The notes under the pieces: generated by a model
The model's database searches: none
Told to the model about the DNA's origin: nothing
The model's input: the letters and a program-made list of their open reading frames with translations, nothing else
Shown: positions 39,150 through 49,973 of the stretch, piece after piece
Layout of the letters: each line of letters starts with the position of its first letter
How positions within the stretch are numbered: position 1 is the stretch's first letter
Made by a program: the position numbers and the translations under genes
Assembly (NCBI GenBank): GCA_903917735.1
Contig: CAIXBR010000010.1
Coordinates: forward strand, 1-64,000
Direction: 5' to 3'
DNA: 64,000 bases
DNA from: an uncultured Elusimicrobia bacterium
Lineage (GTDB): Bacteria; Elusimicrobiota; Elusimicrobia; Elusimicrobiales; UBA9959

Positions 39150-40109
39150 ATGAAAAGACCTTTTTACAGAATGAAGCGTTTCCTGATCCCGGTGATCATC
39201 GCCGCGCTTATCGGCGGCATCTGGGGGCTGGCCAGGCGCGCCGGCGCCAAGAGCGAGGCCAAGCGCATTGCCGAGCTCTCCCCCGCCCACCCCGCCCGCG
39301 GCGGCCTGGTGGTAAAGACGCAGGCCACGGGCAACGTGGAGCCCGAGAACCGCGTGCTGGTCACCCCCTCCGTCAGCGGCCGCTCCGAGCAGGTGCTGTT
39401 CGCGGAAGGCCAGCAGTTAAAGAAAGGCCAGATCATGGCCTGGGTCAGTTCCAGCGAACGCACCGCGCTGCTGGATTCCCTTAAGATGAAGGACAGCACG
39501 CCCGAGGAAAGAAAGATGGTGGAGGAGGCCTACAACCTTACTCCGGTGGTGGCCCCCATCGACGGCATGGTGGTAAAGCGCTCCGTGGAGCCGGGCCAGT
39601 CCGTCAGCGAGGCCAAAGAGCTGGCCGTGATCTCGGACCGGCTGATCATAAAGACTTTCGTGGACGAAACAGACATCGGCACGGTAAAGGAAGGCCAGAA
39701 GGCGGAGTTCTACCTTGACGCCTTCCCGAAGGACAAGGAGGAAGGCCACGTCATCGCCATCTCGCGCGAGTCCTCCCAGAAGGACGGCGTCATCGTCTAC
39801 GAGGTCAAGACGCTGCCCGACCGCTACATCCCCGCCATGCGCTCCGGCATGACGGCCGACGTGCTGATAGTGACAGGCCGCCGCGACAACGTGCTCACCA
39901 TCCCCAAGCGCGCCGTTAAATACAAGGACGGGGACGCCTTGGTCACCACCAAGTCCAAGGCGGGCAAGGTAGAGGAAAAAAAGATTTCCGTAGGCGCGGC
40001 CAACGAGAACACCATAGAGGTGCTCTCCGGCCTGGCCGACAACGACACGGTTTATTATTCCACCGGAGTGCCGAAGGAACGCTCCGGCTTCCAGGTAAAT
40101 TCCGACTGA
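39150..40109 (+). CDS. macA: MacA-like periplasmic adaptor (membrane fusion protein)
   Basis: A 319-residue adaptor with one N-terminal membrane helix (FLIPVIIAALIGGIWGLA). Lipoyl halves are seen in ATGNVEPENRVLVTPSVSGRSEQVLFAEGQ and VVAPIDGMVVKRSVEPGQSV, and beta-barrel and membrane-proximal parts follow. The helical hairpin between the lipoyl halves is only about 30 residues (SSERTALLDSLKMKD...), much shorter than in E. coli MacA. Contact with the TolC protein may therefore differ. It starts one base after the tolC stop and ends one base before macB, so all three are one transcript. A later in-frame Met at 39171 is an alternative start. Confidence 0.9.
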   Translation: MKRPFYRMKRFLIPVIIAALIGGIWGLARRAGAKSEAKRIAELSPAHPARGGLVVKTQATGNVEPENRVLVTPSVSGRSEQVLFAEGQQLKKGQIMAWVSSSERTALLDSLKMKDSTPEERKMVEEAYNLTPVVAPIDGMVVKRSVEPGQSVSEAKELAVISDRLIIKTFVDETDIGTVKEGQKAEFYLDAFPKDKEEGHVIAISRESSQKDGVIVYEVKTLPDRYIPAMRSGMTADVLIVTGRRDNVLTIPKRAVKYKDGDALVTTKSKAGKVEEKKISVGAANENTIEVLSGLADNDTVYYSTGVPKERSGFQVNSD

Positions 40110-40110
40110 C

Positions 40111-42066
<1,956 letters not shown>

Positions 42067-42193
42067 CCCCGCGCCGCAGGCGGTTTGACCGCCGACATAG
42101 GCCTTTAGGGCAACCCCCGGTTGGGCACAAAGACCCTGGTGACCGGCCGGTCATAATGCTAAACTTTATCTTAGGTAATCTAAGGAGAATAAA

Positions 42194-42898
42194 ATGAAAA
42201 AATTGACCTCATTAGCTTTGATACTGGCTTTCTCGCAGATCGCCGGGGCGCAGATGAACTTCGACAAGGGCATAGACGTGAAGAGCGCCATTAGCAGCGC
42301 TAAAGCCTCGGACGCCGTCATCCCCGCCGCCAGGTTCCCCCAGATGGTGAACATGACCCGCGACTGCAAGAAGATAACCTTCGGCGCCGCCGACCCGCTC
42401 GCCTCCGCCGTAGTGCCGCTCCGCGCCCAGGAAGAGGACCAGGACTGCCAGAACATGGGCCCCTACGTAGGCCAGATCTGCACCCCCTCCTTCAGGAACT
42501 ACAGCGCCGACGCGCAGATCGTAGTAACTCAACCCCGCGAACTTAAACCGGACCAAAAAGAAGTTTTTGAAGTCTGCCTGTGGGGCTCTTTCCTCAGCAT
42601 GAAACCGGTCTCCACCGTTTACAAATACAACGTCAACCGTGTGCTCGATGTTTTCCAGATCACACCTCAGGGCCCCATTCAGCCTAAGGAGCTGGCCAAG
42701 AGCGCGCCCGCCCAGGGTGTCTGCAACATAGCCATGGACGACGGCCACTTCTGCACCTACCGCTGCAAGGACGGCAGCTACATCACCAACCCCAACCCGT
42801 TCCCTACGATCCCGGCCCCCAACCAGTGGGTAGGCCCGATCTCCACTCCCTGCAGGCCCACCGTTCCCAACACGCCGCTTATAACCTTCACGAAGTAA
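42194..42898 (+). CDS. Secreted cysteine-rich protein of unknown function
   Basis: A 234-residue protein with a clear signal peptide (MKKLTSLALILAFSQIAGA) and an AAGGAG ribosome-binding site. The mature part holds eight cysteines (RDCKK, DQDCQ, QICTP, FEVCL, GVCNI, HFCTY, YRCKD, TPCRP), which suggests four disulfides in the periplasm or outside. The end is Pro/Asn-rich (NPNPFPTIPAPNQW). No family is recognised. A terminator hairpin (42917-42950), later duplicated by an IS insertion, follows 18 bases after the stop. Confidence 0.7.
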   Translation: MKKLTSLALILAFSQIAGAQMNFDKGIDVKSAISSAKASDAVIPAARFPQMVNMTRDCKKITFGAADPLASAVVPLRAQEEDQDCQNMGPYVGQICTPSFRNYSADAQIVVTQPRELKPDQKEVFEVCLWGSFLSMKPVSTVYKYNVNRVLDVFQITPQGPIQPKELAKSAPAQGVCNIAMDDGHFCTYRCKDGSYITNPNPFPTIPAPNQWVGPISTPCRPTVPNTPLITFTK

Positions 42899-42916
42899 AC
42901 TTCATAGAACTGCGTA

Positions 42917-42950
42917 ACAAAAAACAGCCGGCTAAAAGCCGGCTGTTTTT
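42917..42950. terminator. Terminator hairpin, left copy of the 34-bp IS target duplication
   Basis: AAAAAACAGCCGGCT and AGCCGGCTGTTTTT form a symmetric stem with an AA-containing loop, able to stop transcription in both directions. The identical 34 bases recur at 44821-44854 on the other side of the IS element, so this is one half of a target-site duplication. Confidence 0.92.
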
Positions 42951-44820
42951 CCCGACTTTGACACTTAAACCCTGAAAATCCGCCTTGTCTCCAATGAAGT
43001 GGGTCTAGGAAATCCGAAAATGTAGGCACACAATCTTTCTAAATTGTGCCAATTTATATTGACGACAAACGCGGTGCCTGCCATAATATTTGTGTGTCTT
43101 GAGAATAAATCATAACGCACAAGGCGTAGCGTACCTCCAGATCGCCCGCAGCTACCGGGAAGCCGGCAAAGTCAAACGGGAGATTTTGTTTTCACTTGGC
43201 CGACTGGACGTATTGCAGGCCACCGGACAAATTGACGCACTGGTAAAAAGCCTGTCGCGCTTCGCGACGCGGCAACAACTAATAGATTTAAGCGAAGATG
43301 TTTCAGTGTCACAGGTATACCACCTGGGTGCCGCGCATGTGGTGAACAAAATGCTGGAACGCCTGGAAATCAAACGGATGCTTGAACGCCTGGCGGCGGA
43401 GCATCCTCGGATGAAGCTGCCCTGGGCGGCGATAATTACCGGTATGATTATGAGCCGGTTTATCAAGCCGTGCTCGAAACGGCGATTAAATCTGGAACAA
43501 TGGGAAAAGATTTATCCCGGTATTTTGGAAATGGACGCGCCGCCACTGAAAAGTTTTTATCGTGCGATGGATGTGCTATGGGAACACCGGGAGGATGTCG
43601 AGGCGACACTGTTTGAACGTGGCGGGGAGAGGGATTTATTCAACCAAGAGCTCGACGTGGTTTTTTACGATTTAACGACGCTTCATTTTGAAAGCGTCAA
43701 TGACGCCCCAGACGACGGCGAGTTGCGGCGCTTTGGTTACAGCAAGAACCACCGTAAAGATTTGACGCAGGTAATCCTGGGGCTGCTGGTAGACCGGGAC
43801 GGTGTGCCGGTCGGATACCAGCTGTTTCCCGGCAACACGTATGAACCGCACAGCCTGCCGGTCATCCTGGAAAAACTGAAAACTAAATATCACATTACCC
43901 GGATTGTTTTAGTTGCGGACCGGGGAATAATCACGAAAGATAATTTAAACGAGTTGCAGAAAGCGCAGATGGATTTTATTTTGGGGGCGCGTTTGTGGGG
44001 CATGACGAAGGAATGGCAAGCCGAAGTAATGGATAAGAGCAAATATCGGCTGTTAAACAAAGCCGGGACTTTGCTAATCCGCGAAATGGAATACCAGAGC
44101 AGTCGATTGATTGTGACATAGAGCCGGGAGCGCGCCGAGCGGGACGCATTCATCCGGAAAGAGATTGTAAGAAAAATCCGGGAGCAGTTGGACAAGAAAA
44201 ATCCAGAGCCGAAGCAATTCGTGACGCACAAGGGATACCGGCAGTTCTTAAACGGTTTAAATGAGGGAACGCCGGTAATTGACGAGCAGGCCATCAGCGA
44301 GGCTCAAACCCGCGACGGTTTTTTCGGTGTACTAACAAATGTCGCAGGCACAACGTTGCGCGACGAAGAAATTTATGACCGCTATAGAGATCTATGGCGC
44401 GTGGAAGACGCTTTTGGGGAAATCAAGGGGCCAATCCAAACGCGGCCGATGTTTCATTGGGTTGATTCCCGGATTCAGTCACACGTGCTCTTGTGCCTGT
44501 TGACCTATTATGTGGAAGCAATCCTCATCCGGGATTTTCGCAAAGCCAAGTCATCGTTCACAGTAGGCGAGTGGTTTCGGGCGCTCAATGAAGTCTATGC
44601 GATTCCCGTAGACGTGCGCGGAACGCGGGCGTGGGTGCGCAATGAAATTAAGGGAGTTGCGGCAAAGGGCTACGAAATTATGCGGATGAAATTGCCAGAC
44701 CGGGTGCTCAAGATCGAGAAAATACACACCGGGGAGGGTGTAGGTACACAAGATTTTGCGTAAATTGCAAAAAGTGCTTAAAAATTAAGGATTTCTCAAA
44801 AACTAACTGTCAAAGTCGGG
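42951..44820 (+). mobile_element. IS1634-like insertion sequence, 1870 bp
   Basis: The element is bounded by terminal inverted repeats that share CCCGACTTTGACA, one variable base and TTA (42951-42967 and 44820-44804). It is flanked by exact 34-bp direct repeats (42917-42950, 44821-44854). It carries one transposase gene with IS1634-type DDE and Y-R-E-K features. IS1634 and the related IS1549 are known for unusually long, variable target duplications, which fits. Upstream of the transposase, TTGACG (43059-43064) and CATAAT (43082-43087) are spaced 17 bases, but the start would then be almost leaderless. A GGCACACAAT...ATTGTGCC hairpin lies at 43025-43050. Confidence 0.9.
43090..44763 (+). pseudogene. 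IS1634-family transposase interrupted by an in-frame amber codon
   Basis: Frame 43090-44121 and frame 44188-44763 are the same frame, separated by a single TAG at 44119-44121. Together they read as one transposase of about 557 residues. The DDE residues are visible: Asp in VVFYDLTTLHF, Asp in VLVADRGI, and Glu after the stop in the Y-R-E-K motif YRDLWRVEDAFGEIK. In relatives the stop position reads Tyr (VTYS.KRA.KD), so a TAC or TAT to TAG change is likely. The possible start is TTG at 43090 or 43099. The first product lacks the catalytic Glu, so the element is probably immobile unless the amber is suppressed. Confidence 0.88.
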
Positions 44821-44854
44821 ACAAAAAACAGCCGGCTAAAAGCCGGCTGTTTTT
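44821..44854. terminator. Terminator hairpin, right copy of the 34-bp IS target duplication
   Basis: Identical to 42917-42950. It lies 17 bases past the dacB stop (minus strand) and serves as its terminator; before the insertion a single hairpin served both convergent genes. Confidence 0.92.
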
Positions 44855-44871
44855 TATTCCCCGGAGCGGTT

Positions 44872-46299
44872 TCAGAAATCCTTGTACAGCTCCAGCAGAA
44901 GCTCCTCGTGCAGTTTGTCCAGCGCGGAAGGCTGGGCGGAATAGCCGTTCATTATAGAGGTGAAGGCCAGCGTCCGGCCTTTTTTCGTCTTAAGGTAGCC
45001 GGTATAGGAACGCACACCGTTAAGCGAACCAGACTTGAGCCTTAAATTGTTTTCAAGGGGCGTGCCTTTGCCCATGGCGCGCAGGTGTCCGGTGGCGTCC
45101 GGGTCGCCCGGATAGACCAGAGAATCGGAAAAGGCGGCGTAATAGCTCTTCTTGTAGACCGCGCGCAGCAGATCCGTGAAATTTTCGGCCTTGACGGTAT
45201 CGCGGGAGGAAAGCCCGCAGCCGTCCACGATGTCCAGTTCGGAGACGTCGGCCCCGGCTGAGGACAGGAAGCCCCGCACGGCGGAAAGACCCGCTTCCGG
45301 GCTGCCGCCGCCGAGGTGGCGCAGCAGGAGCTCGGCGTACAGGTTGAAGCTGTGCTTGTTGGTCACGCGCACCACGCTCCTGAGCGGCGCGGAAACGGTC
45401 TCCATTATTTTTGTCTTTACAGCCGGGGCGCTCCCGCTGTAAGGCTTCTTATTCGAGTTTATCCCTGCTTTTACCAGGTAGGCGTTAAAAGCCTGCGCGG
45501 CGAACAGGGCCGGGTCCGGCAGCGCGCCCTTTATGGCGAACTCAGGCTGGCCCTGCGGTATCGAGCCGCGCAGCACGGCCTGGTACTGACCGGGGAAAGC
45601 GTAGATGTAGCCTTCATCTCCGGAACCGGACGGGCCGGTCTTCATATGGTCCTCGAATTTAAGGCCCTCCACGTACGGCTCGGTGCGCAGCACTGTAGCC
45701 TCTCCGCCCGCCTTGTCCGCCGGTTTAAGGAACAGTTTGTAAAGCCCGTCATTGATGGTAAGCGCCGAAGGTTGGGCGGCGTAGTAATTGCCGATGTCCT
45801 CCCACGCCCAGGAACCGGGCGGCACGCTTTCAAAAGCCGTGTCGTCGCCCACTACCGCTCCGTTTATCACTTTTATGCCCGCTGTCTTTAGCGCCGCCGC
45901 CCAATCCTTGAAAACCTCCTCCATAGGCGCCGCGCCTTTTACCAGCTGCGAACCCAGCGAAGGGTCCCCTCCGCCCTTTATATAGATGTTGCCGTTCAGA
46001 AAGCCGTTGGAAATAGCACCGTCGTAATACAGTACCGTGCCGAACGTATGCTCAGGGCCGAACTTATCCAGGGCCGCGGCGGTCACAAAGACCTTCAGGA
46101 TGCTGGCCGGGGTCAGGTTGCGGCGCGGGTTGAACTCCGCCACGGTCTTCCCGGTGGCCGTGTCTTTCACGCTTAGTCCCCAGGCCGCGTTCTTTATGCC
46201 CGCGGAGCCGGCCGCCGCCTTGATCTGCCCTTCGATACCGGACGCGCCGAGCAGGAGCGGGAAAAGGAGTAAAAAGGAAACGAGGATCGTCGTTCTCAT
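44872..46299 (-). CDS. dacB: D-alanyl-D-alanine carboxypeptidase/endopeptidase (PBP4, DacB type)
   Basis: A 475-residue periplasmic penicillin-binding protein of class C. After a signal peptide (MRTTILVSFLLLFPLLLGAS) the catalytic motifs are SxxK in TPASILKV, SxN in KHSFNLYAELLL and K(S)G in LKSGSLNGVRSYTGYL. The insert between SxxK and SxN (IYIKGGGDPSL, VVGDDTAFE) is typical of DacB. It trims or cleaves peptidoglycan peptide bridges. No Shine-Dalgarno is visible; a TATACT lies seven bases before the ATG and mirrors one for the divergent gene. Confidence 0.95.
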   Translation of the reverse strand: MRTTILVSFLLLFPLLLGASGIEGQIKAAAGSAGIKNAAWGLSVKDTATGKTVAEFNPRRNLTPASILKVFVTAAALDKFGPEHTFGTVLYYDGAISNGFLNGNIYIKGGGDPSLGSQLVKGAAPMEEVFKDWAAALKTAGIKVINGAVVGDDTAFESVPPGSWAWEDIGNYYAAQPSALTINDGLYKLFLKPADKAGGEATVLRTEPYVEGLKFEDHMKTGPSGSGDEGYIYAFPGQYQAVLRGSIPQGQPEFAIKGALPDPALFAAQAFNAYLVKAGINSNKKPYSGSAPAVKTKIMETVSAPLRSVVRVTNKHSFNLYAELLLRHLGGGSPEAGLSAVRGFLSSAGADVSELDIVDGCGLSSRDTVKAENFTDLLRAVYKKSYYAAFSDSLVYPGDPDATGHLRAMGKGTPLENNLRLKSGSLNGVRSYTGYLKTKKGRTLAFTSIMNGYSAQPSALDKLHEELLLELYKDF

Positions 46300-46306
46300 A
46301 GGGAAA

Positions 46307-46333
46307 AGTATAGCAAAAATGCTAAATTATACT
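46307..46333. promoter_or_regulatory. Mirror-image -10 elements between dacB and the divergent gene
   Basis: On the minus strand TATACT occupies 46312-46307; on the plus strand TATACT occupies 46328-46333. They form a palindrome (AAAGTATA ... TATACTTT). Each lies only four to seven bases from its start codon and neither gene has a Shine-Dalgarno. Both transcripts would be leaderless or nearly so, and one factor could control both. Confidence 0.5.
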
Positions 46334-46337
46334 TTCA

Positions 46338-47264
46338 ATGAGATTTATCCTAGCAGCCGTCCTGGCCCTGCTGCCGGCCATAGCCTCCGCAGAAGACGCG
46401 CCGGAGAAGAAAACCACCTACGAGGTGGAACTGGACCCGTATTATTCGGCGGTCGGCATGTACAATAGTCTGACCGGCAAACCCATTCCGCACCTGAAAG
46501 TGGACTCAGAGATGGAGATCTACAAGGAACTGATCAGCAAGTTCTACCAGCCCCGCACCCTTATCCTGGAAGCCAGCCTTAACCCGCTGCCGTACGCCGG
46601 CACGCTTATACGAAAGCACCAGCCCGGCTTCTACGACAACATGCAATGGAGCAGCAATTTCAACGCAGTACAGGCCGTGACGGCAGGCTTCGAGGAGCCG
46701 TGGGCCATGTCGCTGTTCCTCGGCAACGTGGTCTCGTTCGACACCATAAACAAGTCCCTGGAGGGCAAACGCAACGGCTACTCCGGCCTGCTCATAAGCT
46801 ACGGGAACTACCATATCAAGGACAACACGCTTATCAGGGACAACTGGATAGAGGCGGAAGGCAAACTGAAGGGCGAACAGATCCTGGCGGACCGCTCGCT
46901 CCGGTGGAGCTTCCGCGGCGGGGCCAAATTCCACGAGAACCGCTACATCGCGGATTCTTTCTATATCGGCTTCAGGCGCAGCCGCACCGACTTCAAGGAA
47001 AGCGCGTCGAATAACTTCTGGCTGCATAACAGCGGCTTCGAGTACGTCTCGGACTTCTCGCAGAAAACGCTGGAGCCGATAAGGCATTACCTGGTGGTGG
47101 ACAAGAAATTCCCGATGAAGAATTCCCGCATGGCCTTCACTCTCGGGCTCGGCTTCGTCTGGACCGCCGATAAAAAATATTCCGGCCCGCTCTCCGAAAG
47201 CGCGGCCGGCGTAAAAACGCCCAACAGCTTCCAGTTCATCCTGCGGCCCAACCTGGAGTTTTAA
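46338..47264 (+). CDS. Predicted outer-membrane or periplasmic protein, unknown family
   Basis: A 308-residue secreted protein with signal peptide MRFILAAVLALLPAIASA. The rest alternates aromatic and polar residues (YEVELDPYYSAVGMYNSL, EEPWAMSLFLGNVVSF, GLLISYGNYHI, RWSFRGGAKFHEN, MAFTLGLGFVW) and ends in Phe (RPNLEF). Both are usual for an outer-membrane beta-barrel recognised by the BAM machinery. No Pfam family is recognised by eye. The next gene starts eight bases after its stop, so they may work together. It diverges from dacB through a shared 38-bp spacer. Confidence 0.7.
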   Translation: MRFILAAVLALLPAIASAEDAPEKKTTYEVELDPYYSAVGMYNSLTGKPIPHLKVDSEMEIYKELISKFYQPRTLILEASLNPLPYAGTLIRKHQPGFYDNMQWSSNFNAVQAVTAGFEEPWAMSLFLGNVVSFDTINKSLEGKRNGYSGLLISYGNYHIKDNTLIRDNWIEAEGKLKGEQILADRSLRWSFRGGAKFHENRYIADSFYIGFRRSRTDFKESASNNFWLHNSGFEYVSDFSQKTLEPIRHYLVVDKKFPMKNSRMAFTLGLGFVWTADKKYSGPLSESAAGVKTPNSFQFILRPNLEF

Positions 47265-47272
47265 TCTGTAAA

Positions 47273-49003
47273 ATGAAATACCCGGAGCTGATCCCAACCG
47301 ACCGCAGTCCGGCCCCGCTGGGCCGCATCCTTCCGCGCGACCGGCACAGGCTGAGCTTCGTCCTCCTGTGGCTCTTCTTTTTAGCCTACCTTTGCTATTG
47401 GGCACGCATGCACTGGGGCTGGCTCTTTGATCCTCTTTTGCAGAACGATGACGCCCGGATATGGCTCTTCCCTTTCCACCGCTACACTCCGGGAAGTCCG
47501 CTGGCGGACGATCCCGTAGCCATGGAGAAACTGGCGCTGCTCCCCTCCGGGATCCGCCTGCTCTACAGGTTCCTTGTTCCCTGGGCCGGCCTCTATGCCG
47601 CTGCGAAAATCGTACAGGGTATCTGCCTGGGGATAATAGGCTTATCGGGATGGGCGCTGGGCAGGTCAAAAAGGGGCGGCTTGGCCGCGGGGATCCTTCT
47701 GGTATTCCTGATGCTGAACACCAGGTTTATCCCTAACACCATGGCTGGCGGTCTCGCCCGCGGGTTTGCCTTCCCCTTGAGCGCGCTGTGGGTGGCCGGG
47801 GTCTTCACCAGGAGGGAGAGGCTGCGCTGGGCAGCCATCCTGCTGCTAGCCCTGACCTACCCGATGTCCATGGTGCTTCTTTTAGGCTGCGAAGCTCTGA
47901 CGGCTCTATGGGAGAACTTGCGTAAAACAGGAAAAGCAGTACGGCTTCGCCTGCTGCGCGCGATACTCCTGGCCTGCGTCAGCGTACTCATAATCCTGCC
48001 TTACATGGCCAGCACAAGGAAGATCGGCCGGCCTTTTACCCTTCAAGAGGCCATACACGAGCCCGCCTTTTATCAAAAAGGGAGGCTTTACGAGCTTCCC
48101 TTCCCGGGTATCAGGGAAGTGCGGGAAAAACTGTCCCCTTATCCCGGCTATATCGTAGTGTCGTCCGTCCTGGCGGTCCTTGTCCTGTTCTCGCTGCTGG
48201 CGCGCTTCGTCCTGCCCGTCGAGGCGCTGGCCTTACTGACGGTTTCCTGCGTGCTGTACTGGCTTTCCCGGGTATTCGCCTTCCGGCTGTTCATGCCGGA
48301 GCGGTTCTTGGACTATGCGGATCCCGTTCTGTGCATAATGCTGGCCCTGGCTATGTTGCGCCTTATTGCTGTCAGGATCAGGGAGCCCAAAAGGGCGGTC
48401 TTGCGCAACCTGGCCGTCTGCGGTTTTATCGCGGCCTTCGTTTTTCTTTTCCCGAAAAACATACGGCCTGAAAACGGGATGACCATTGAAGGACGCAGCC
48501 ACAACCAATTGTACGCCTTCCTGCGAACGCTGCCGCCCGGCATCCGGATCGCCTGCCATCCCGATGACGGCAATGACATCCCTTTCTGGGCCGGGAGGGC
48601 CACTCTGGTCAACCATGAAAATCTTTTGCCGTTTTCCGTGGAATTCTGGGAGTTCCAGAAAACGCGGACGCGCGATACCCTGTCGGCGCTTTACTCTGCC
48701 AACAGGAGCGGCGTGTTTTCATTTTCCGAGAAATACCAAGTGACGCACTTCCTGCTCAATGAAGAGCGCTATGGCCCCGGCTTCAGGGAGGCGGCCTCCA
48801 TTTTTGAGCCTTTCGGGAGCTACGTCAGGGGGCTAATGGTTCCCCTCGAAAGGGAGGACCTAGCGCTGGCGGACATTCCACCGCAGGCCGTGGTATTGCG
48901 CGACCCGCCTTTTCTACTGGTGGAAGTTAAGCGTTTGAAGGATTGCTGGGGGACAAAAGACACACAAAAGAGAAAAGCCCAGGAAGTTCTGAAAAAAGAG
49001 TGA
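47273..49003 (+). CDS. Polytopic membrane protein (GT-C-like layout), unknown function
   Basis: A 576-residue inner-membrane protein. About ten to eleven hydrophobic helices occupy residues ~27-425, with short charged loops. A soluble C-terminal domain (~430-576) contains GMTIEGRSHNQLYAFLRTLPPG and RIACHPDDGNDIPFWAGR. A first periplasmic loop with NDDARIWLFPFH recalls the acidic loop after helix 1 in GT-C glycosyltransferases and oligosaccharide-handling enzymes; that resemblance is suggestive only. It follows the outer-membrane protein gene after eight bases with a poor ribosome-binding site, so translation is probably coupled. No substrate is proposed. Confidence 0.65.
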   Translation: MKYPELIPTDRSPAPLGRILPRDRHRLSFVLLWLFFLAYLCYWARMHWGWLFDPLLQNDDARIWLFPFHRYTPGSPLADDPVAMEKLALLPSGIRLLYRFLVPWAGLYAAAKIVQGICLGIIGLSGWALGRSKRGGLAAGILLVFLMLNTRFIPNTMAGGLARGFAFPLSALWVAGVFTRRERLRWAAILLLALTYPMSMVLLLGCEALTALWENLRKTGKAVRLRLLRAILLACVSVLIILPYMASTRKIGRPFTLQEAIHEPAFYQKGRLYELPFPGIREVREKLSPYPGYIVVSSVLAVLVLFSLLARFVLPVEALALLTVSCVLYWLSRVFAFRLFMPERFLDYADPVLCIMLALAMLRLIAVRIREPKRAVLRNLAVCGFIAAFVFLFPKNIRPENGMTIEGRSHNQLYAFLRTLPPGIRIACHPDDGNDIPFWAGRATLVNHENLLPFSVEFWEFQKTRTRDTLSALYSANRSGVFSFSEKYQVTHFLLNEERYGPGFREAASIFEPFGSYVRGLMVPLEREDLALADIPPQAVVLRDPPFLLVEVKRLKDCWGTKDTQKRKAQEVLKKE

Positions 49004-49070
49004 GTTCAACAGTGAGCCCGCTATCTTTGGAAAACCGGGTAGAGAATAAGTTCGGATGGGCTGTTTCTGC

Positions 49071-49973
49071 TTACTGTTTCCGGCTGTACCGGCCGCTCTT
49101 CATCGATTCGAAATAGACCACATCGGACTTTGAGAGGAAGCGGGGCGTAAATTTAAGCGCATTAATACAATCCAGAATATAGAACAGGGCCGCGAGAACC
49201 TCGTTCTCCGCTTCACCGCATTTCCCTTCCAGCGCCTCGGACCCGCAGTACAGGGCCTGGTCCGGCGACAGCACGCTCTCCAGCATAAAAGCTTTCCCGT
49301 AATGAGCGAGCCTACCCGCATTTGCACGGGCGCTCACCGCCGGGTACGGCGGCAGGGAAAGCCCCAGGCGTATGGTATCGTTCACGCGCTCGTTCAGTTC
49401 CAGCGCCGTCTCGACACCGGAGCCGGCCACTACCAGTCCGTGGTTGGCCAGGAAGAAAACCTGCGGCCCGCGCGCCAGAGCGCGCTCGTTTATGGCGGTG
49501 CAGAGCTGGGGACCGGGAGACTTGTAGGGGATAAACTCGGCGTTAGGGAAAAGCCTTCGGCCCAGCGCGTGGCCTTCCGCGCTCATGTTCAATATATTCG
49601 CGTAGACGGAATGGGTATGTATCACCACTGTATTCAGCAGGGAGTGGAAACCTGTCTCTATGGATGGTTTGGCCGGCTTAACGCCTTTAACAGACAGGAC
49701 CTGAGCGCATATATATTCGGAAAATTCGTTTTCCCCGCCGGGGCCCGAGGCGATGCGCCGCTTTATGTTGCCGTAGTTAACCAGCGCATAGCCGTCGGCG
49801 GCGGTGACGTCCTTCAGCTGTACGCCGGTGGCCTTCACCAGCATCCTCTCGGCGCCTATCTTCACAGAGACATTGCCGCCGCCGCCCTGGGTTAAGTCGG
49901 GGCGCGCTCCCGCCGCGCGGGCCGCGCGGGCCAGCCGTTCGGGGCCGTTATCGAGAGAGGGATCAAAAGGCAT
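49071..49973 (-). CDS. Class II aldolase/adducin family protein
   Basis: A 300-residue zinc aldolase-fold protein. LTQGGGGNVSVKIG and VKATGV are the substrate-phosphate loop, IETGFH carries the catalytic acid, VIHTHSVYANIL supplies two zinc His ligands and FFLANHGLVVAG a third. The family includes fuculose- and ribulose-phosphate aldolases/epimerases. It is longer than the classical ~215-residue enzymes by a C-terminal helical part (~215-300), similar to aldolase domains found alone in nucleotide-sugar loci. The substrate is unknown. Its start shares one base with the xerC stop. Confidence 0.87.
   Translation of the reverse strand: MPFDPSLDNGPERLARAARAAGARPDLTQGGGGNVSVKIGAERMLVKATGVQLKDVTAADGYALVNYGNIKRRIASGPGGENEFSEYICAQVLSVKGVKPAKPSIETGFHSLLNTVVIHTHSVYANILNMSAEGHALGRRLFPNAEFIPYKSPGPQLCTAINERALARGPQVFFLANHGLVVAGSGVETALELNERVNDTIRLGLSLPPYPAVSARANAGRLAHYGKAFMLESVLSPDQALYCGSEALEGKCGEAENEVLAALFYILDCINALKFTPRFLSKSDVVYFESMKSGRYSRKQ

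Noticed and set aside
44188-44763. Separate second gene in the IS element
   Set aside because: It is in the same frame as the first part, continues the same transposase and carries its last catalytic residue, so it is the downstream half of one interrupted gene.
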